From Oceanispirochaeta sp963676905 (GTDB taxonomy: Bacteria; Spirochaetota; Spirochaetia; DSM-2461): a stretch of 64,000 nucleotides of DNA. The first letter of the stretch is position 1; each line of letters begins with the position of its first letter. This document shows, piece after piece, positions 60,866-64,000 of this stretch. Both the position numbers and the translations under genes were made by a program. The notes under the pieces are model-generated. The model made no database searches and was not told the origin of the DNA. It saw only the letters and a list, made by a program, of their open reading frames with translations. Location: the NCBI GenBank assembly GCA_963676905.2, contig CAXXVE010000001.1, positions 1,364,001 to 1,428,000 of the forward strand. Reading direction: 5' to 3'.

Positions 60866-61506
60866 GACTGTATTCCGTACTCTGGACAGCGGTTCTGATT
60901 CTTCAGACCCAATTTCTCTGGTCAGGTGATCTATACTCGTCCCCCGTAAGCAGAAGTCAGTTAGGCGATGTTCATAAAATTTTCAGCACAATTGGATCTG
61001 AGGAGATTATGAAGGCTGATTTCGAACAGATAAAAACTGTCCAGTCTCTTGGAATGAGTTTCTCTGCCCGCGGGACTCTGCTCTTCAGCGCCGAAAACGG
61101 GATCGCCTGGCTCTTTACTGAACCCTTTGTTTCTTCCACTGTGATAACCGGATCAGAAATGATACAGATAGATTCCAGAGGGAACAGAACTCAGGTTATA
61201 TCCGGTGAGAATGAGCTGTTCACCCGGTTTTCAGGAACTGTACAGTCTCTATTTCTAGGTGACTATCCGCTTATTGAAGAGGAGTATGAGATCTTTTTCC
61301 AGGGAGATTCGTCTGAGTGGGTGATCGGTCTTGTCCCGAGGAACTCTCTACTCAATGAGATAGTTGGATCCTTCGAACTTACAGGAAAGGATGTTATTGA
61401 GAGTTTCATCATCAGAGAGAGTACAGGGGACCTCCTTGAATACCGCTTCAGCTCATTCCAGTTCCCGTCACAATTAAGTGAGGCCGATGGAAATGTGTTC
61501 CCTTAG
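60862..61506 (+). CDS. LolA-like periplasmic lipid/lipoprotein carrier
   Basis: About 214 residues from ATG 60862 (AGGGAAGGTTT), with a signal peptide (MRLYSVLWTAVLILQTQFLWS). The fold features MKADFEQIKTVQSLGMSFSARGTLLFSAENGIAWLFTEPF of LolA-type unclosed beta barrels follow. In aryl polyene clusters this carrier is thought to move the lipid-linked pigment across the periplasm to the outer membrane, working with the MMPL exporter that follows. Confidence 0.85.
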   Translation: MRLYSVLWTAVLILQTQFLWSGDLYSSPVSRSQLGDVHKIFSTIGSEEIMKADFEQIKTVQSLGMSFSARGTLLFSAENGIAWLFTEPFVSSTVITGSEMIQIDSRGNRTQVISGENELFTRFSGTVQSLFLGDYPLIEEEYEIFFQGDSSEWVIGLVPRNSLLNEIVGSFELTGKDVIESFIIRESTGDLLEYRFSSFQFPSQLSEADGNVFP

Positions 61507-63817
61507 AAACAAGTCAGGACTTGTAATCTGGCTGGTTTTTCATGGTCTGCTGGTGCTCTTTGCTCTCAGAAGTTTTCCCTTTCAGGTAAATACAGATCTG
61601 CTGTCCATTCTGCCTCCTCTGCTTAAGGGGACTGAAGCCTCCAGGGCTGAGAGTCAGTATGAGAAGGCTCTTGGCGGAGCAATGACAATACTTGTAGGGG
61701 CAGAAGAGTTCTCCGAGGCACGGAAGATTGCAAAGGAGTTTTCCACTTCTTTGGAGGGCATCAGGGGTATTGAGAATCTCAGCTTTGAAGTGGACGCCTC
61801 TCAGATGCAGGGATTCCAGCAGTATCTCTTTGAAGGCCGATATCGTCTTCTTGATAGCAAAACAAAGAGTTCATTGGAAGCAGGAGATCTGGATCTACTG
61901 AAAGAGCAGGCTTTTATGGTCATATATAATCCTGTAACTGCCGGTTCTCTGGACTATCTTGAAGATGATCCTTTTCTCCTTGGGGCAAACAGATTCTATA
62001 GTTTTCTCGATAAAATCCTTGAGAGCGGCACAGAGATGACCCTGAATGATTCAGTTCTGACCCGTCACTACGATGGTACACACTGGGTTATGATCTCAAT
62101 GAACAGCCAGGATTCCGGTTTGAATATTGAAGCTGAGGAGTCTCCTGTTGCGGCCATTATGGAGCTTTACAGTACCCTTTCCACCCGGTATCCAGAGGCC
62201 GAGATTCTGCTGTCGGGCTCTCCCTTTCACTCCTATCTCAACAGTGTGTCGTCCAAGCGGGAAATTACCCTTCTCAGCTCTCTGTCCAGTCTATTCATAA
62301 TTCTGATGGTCCTTCTGGTTTTTCGCTCTCCCAAACCTCTGTTTTTCACATTGACAGCTATCGGTATAGGGATTGTTTCCGGATTGGCCTCAACCATAGC
62401 GGTGTTTCGGGAAATCCATATTTTTACAATTATTTTCGGAACAAGTCTGATCGGAATATCTGTGGATTACTCATTCCACTTTTTCTCTGAATGGTCAAAG
62501 GAAAAGTGCGATACCCGCCAGGTCGTCAGAAAAATTTTTCCTGGTATCATAGTTGGATTTATTACAACCGCTATCAGTTATGCTGCCTTTACGGTGACAG
62601 ATTTTCCCCTTCTTCAGCAGATGGCTCTTTTTTCTATCTGCGGTCTGGCAAGCACACTGCTCTCTGTGCTGGTGATATATCCCCATGCGGGAACTCCTTC
62701 TATTCGGTCCATAGCGGTCTCGGCTCGGGTTCTCGCTGTGCTGAAGGGTGTTCTAGCCTTACTGGATATCAGGAAAAAAGGGGCCAAACTGCTTCTGGCG
62801 GCTATGATCCTGCTGATGGCAGTCGGTCTCAGTCAATTGCGATTAAGCGTGAGCCTTGGAGATTTTTATACAATGCCCGACAGACTGCTCTATTGGGAGA
62901 GTATGAGTGCTGAGATTCTTGGTCACAATTCCACCGGTATGCATCTTCTGGTGTCCGGAGCTTCCCTGGAGGAGTGTTTAAGAGAGGAAGAGGCTGTTAT
63001 GGAAGAGCTTGAAAGACTGAGTGCGACGGGAGGAATTGACTCCTATATGGGGCTCTCCCAATTTATTCCTTCTGAGAAGACTCAGGATGAGAACCTTGCC
63101 CTTGCCCGGAAGGTTCTGTTTCCTGCTCTCGGGGAGCAGTACAGTTTTCTGGGATTCAGCAGTCAGCCTCCCATGAAAAGTTCTCCTCACCTGACTCTTG
63201 ATGATCTGGAAGGAATCCTCCCCCCCTCCCTGCTGAAGGGACTGCATATCGGTAGAGTCGGTAATTCCTGGTATACATCAATATTGATATTCGGCTTACA
63301 CGATAGGGAAGGGCTGATAAAAGTAAGCGGTATTTCTGAAAACATTCAGCTAATGGACAGGGTTGGTGAGATGGCATCTCTTCTGCGGGAGCTGAGTCAT
63401 CTTATGATCAGGATTATTTTTATCTCCTATCTGGTGATACTGGCGGGGCTATGCTTCAGGTATGGTATTAAGAGGGCCGGTTTAATTGTCGGTATTCCCC
63501 TGGCTGCAAGTCTTATTACTCTTGCCGTTCTTGGGGTGTTGCAGATTCCAGTTAATCTTTTTGTAATCGTGGGGCTGATTCTGATCCCGGGAATGGGAAC
63601 TGATTATCTTATACTCCTTTGTGAATCTGTAGAGAAAGATGACAGAACGGTTCTATCGATTTCTATGAGCTTTATGACAACTTTTCTGGCCTTCGGAATG
63701 CTCAGTTTCACTTCAATTGCTTTTCTTTTCGGACTCACCGTCTCTCTCGGTATCTTTGTCTCATTTTTTCTGACCTTTCTGGCAGGCAATCTCTTCAGGG
63801 AGGGTTTCGGTAAGTGA
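61493..63817 (+). CDS. MMPL/RND-type exporter of aryl-polyene-type cluster
   Basis: About 774 residues; ATG 61493 overlaps the LolA stop by 14 bases and has GAGG nine bases upstream (ATG 61487 possible). Two repeats of one plus five helices: IWLVFHGLLVLFALRSFPF, a large periplasmic loop (~30-260), the helices EITLLSSLSSLFIILMVLLVF with ISVDYSFHFFSEW, then a second loop and GMGTDYLILLCESV. These are the proton-relay positions of RND/MMPL transporters. It would move the glycolipid-like pigment out of the inner membrane. It is the last plus-strand gene in the window. Confidence 0.9.
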   Translation: MCSLRNKSGLVIWLVFHGLLVLFALRSFPFQVNTDLLSILPPLLKGTEASRAESQYEKALGGAMTILVGAEEFSEARKIAKEFSTSLEGIRGIENLSFEVDASQMQGFQQYLFEGRYRLLDSKTKSSLEAGDLDLLKEQAFMVIYNPVTAGSLDYLEDDPFLLGANRFYSFLDKILESGTEMTLNDSVLTRHYDGTHWVMISMNSQDSGLNIEAEESPVAAIMELYSTLSTRYPEAEILLSGSPFHSYLNSVSSKREITLLSSLSSLFIILMVLLVFRSPKPLFFTLTAIGIGIVSGLASTIAVFREIHIFTIIFGTSLIGISVDYSFHFFSEWSKEKCDTRQVVRKIFPGIIVGFITTAISYAAFTVTDFPLLQQMALFSICGLASTLLSVLVIYPHAGTPSIRSIAVSARVLAVLKGVLALLDIRKKGAKLLLAAMILLMAVGLSQLRLSVSLGDFYTMPDRLLYWESMSAEILGHNSTGMHLLVSGASLEECLREEEAVMEELERLSATGGIDSYMGLSQFIPSEKTQDENLALARKVLFPALGEQYSFLGFSSQPPMKSSPHLTLDDLEGILPPSLLKGLHIGRVGNSWYTSILIFGLHDREGLIKVSGISENIQLMDRVGEMASLLRELSHLMIRIIFISYLVILAGLCFRYGIKRAGLIVGIPLAASLITLAVLGVLQIPVNLFVIVGLILIPGMGTDYLILLCESVEKDDRTVLSISMSFMTTFLAFGMLSFTSIAFLFGLTVSLGIFVSFFLTFLAGNLFREGFGK

Positions 63818-64000
63818 GAGGCTACAGCTATCAGGCAGCTGAAAAATCATCTTTACATTCCTCAGGCTTCCATCCAGGGAAAGGGATAGCGCATACTGCT
63901 CTTCCCCGCAACGAATATACCAGCTCCCCAGGGATTCCGTATCATCCAGGACATCTGGGACACTCTTCATTTGCCACACTGAGAGGCCCATCCTTTTTAT
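63761..64000 (-). CDS. Possible C-terminal part of an unidentified gene running in from the right
   Basis: The minus-strand frame is open from the window edge to a stop at 63761, 80 residues, including SLGSWYIRCGEEQYALSLSLDG and MIFQLPDSCSLSLTETLPEE, which look like normal protein rather than antisense of the exporter. It overlaps the exporter end by 57 bases. No plus-strand gene fits the last 183 bases. Family not recognised. Confidence 0.4.
   Translation of the reverse strand: MKRMGLSVWQMKSVPDVLDDTESLGSWYIRCGEEQYALSLSLDGSLRNVKMIFQLPDSCSLSLTETLPEEIACQKGQKK

Noticed and set aside
1..64000. tRNA, rRNA, CRISPR array, prophage or replication origin
   Set aside because: No cloverleaf-like sequence, regular direct repeats, integrase, phage structural gene or DnaA-box cluster was noticed while reading both strands.

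Overview
The window looks like chromosomal DNA of a free-living, anaerobic, sugar-fermenting bacterium, most likely a spirochaete. This is inferred from the gene set: electron-bifurcating [FeFe]-hydrogenase plus Nfn, several sugar uptake and glycosidase genes, ChvE-type ABC transport, and a methyl-accepting chemotaxis protein. No rRNA, tRNA, CRISPR array or intact insertion sequence was seen. The first 50 kb has uniform, moderately high GC. From about 50.4 kb the DNA becomes visibly AT-richer.

Layout. 1-4.5 kb: end of a GH105 unsaturated glucuronyl/galacturonyl hydrolase, an unusual esterase-MATE fusion ORF and an AraC regulator (pectin or other polyuronide use). 4.6-11.7 kb: housekeeping and stress genes (cardiolipin synthase; divergent OhrR/glutathione peroxidase with OhrR-type operators; CBS-ACT protein; PTS IIA, cation/proton antiporter and small protein operon; ABC-F ATPase). 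12-18.5 kb: a ChvE-GguA-GguB-type sugar ABC transporter with a DeoR regulator and an orphan, degenerate sugar-type ATPase. 18.5-23.8 kb: AEC permease, GH3 glycosidase, chemoreceptor.

23.8-29.8 kb: a catabolic locus of class III aminotransferase, class II aldolase, a catalytically dead aldolase paralogue, TetR regulator, FGGY kinase and PHP phosphoesterase. A TGAGT-N4-ACTCA operator occurs at both promoters here and again about 20 kb away before a GPH-type transporter at 47.3 kb, which ties the transporter to this uncharacterised pathway.

29.9-43 kb: hydrogen metabolism. A sensory hydrogenase (HydS with PAS), a small [2Fe-2S] protein and a PP2C/SpoIIE phosphatase form one operon. The HydC-HydB-HydA-NfnA-NfnB operon lies on the opposite strand, and an iron alcohol dehydrogenase follows. 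Sites built around TATCGATA lie before all three units and suggest a shared redox or hydrogen-responsive regulon.

43-50.4 kb: ABC-F ATPase, SRPBCC protein, DUF1847 protein, GPH transporter, TypA/BipA GTPase, PfkB-type sugar kinase. 50.4-51.3 kb: a gene-poor stretch with two hairpins.

51.3-64 kb: most of an aryl polyene-type (APE, flexirubin/xanthomonadin-related) cluster: methyltransferase, ketosynthase-like protein, acyltransferase, two acyl carrier proteins, membrane protein, AMP-ligase/dehydratase fusion, glycosyltransferase, LpxL-type acyltransferase (interrupted by a frameshift at an A7 run), aromatic amino acid ammonia-lyase, thioesterase, LolA-like carrier and MMPL exporter. The active ketosynthase and ketoreductase expected for such a cluster are not in the window.
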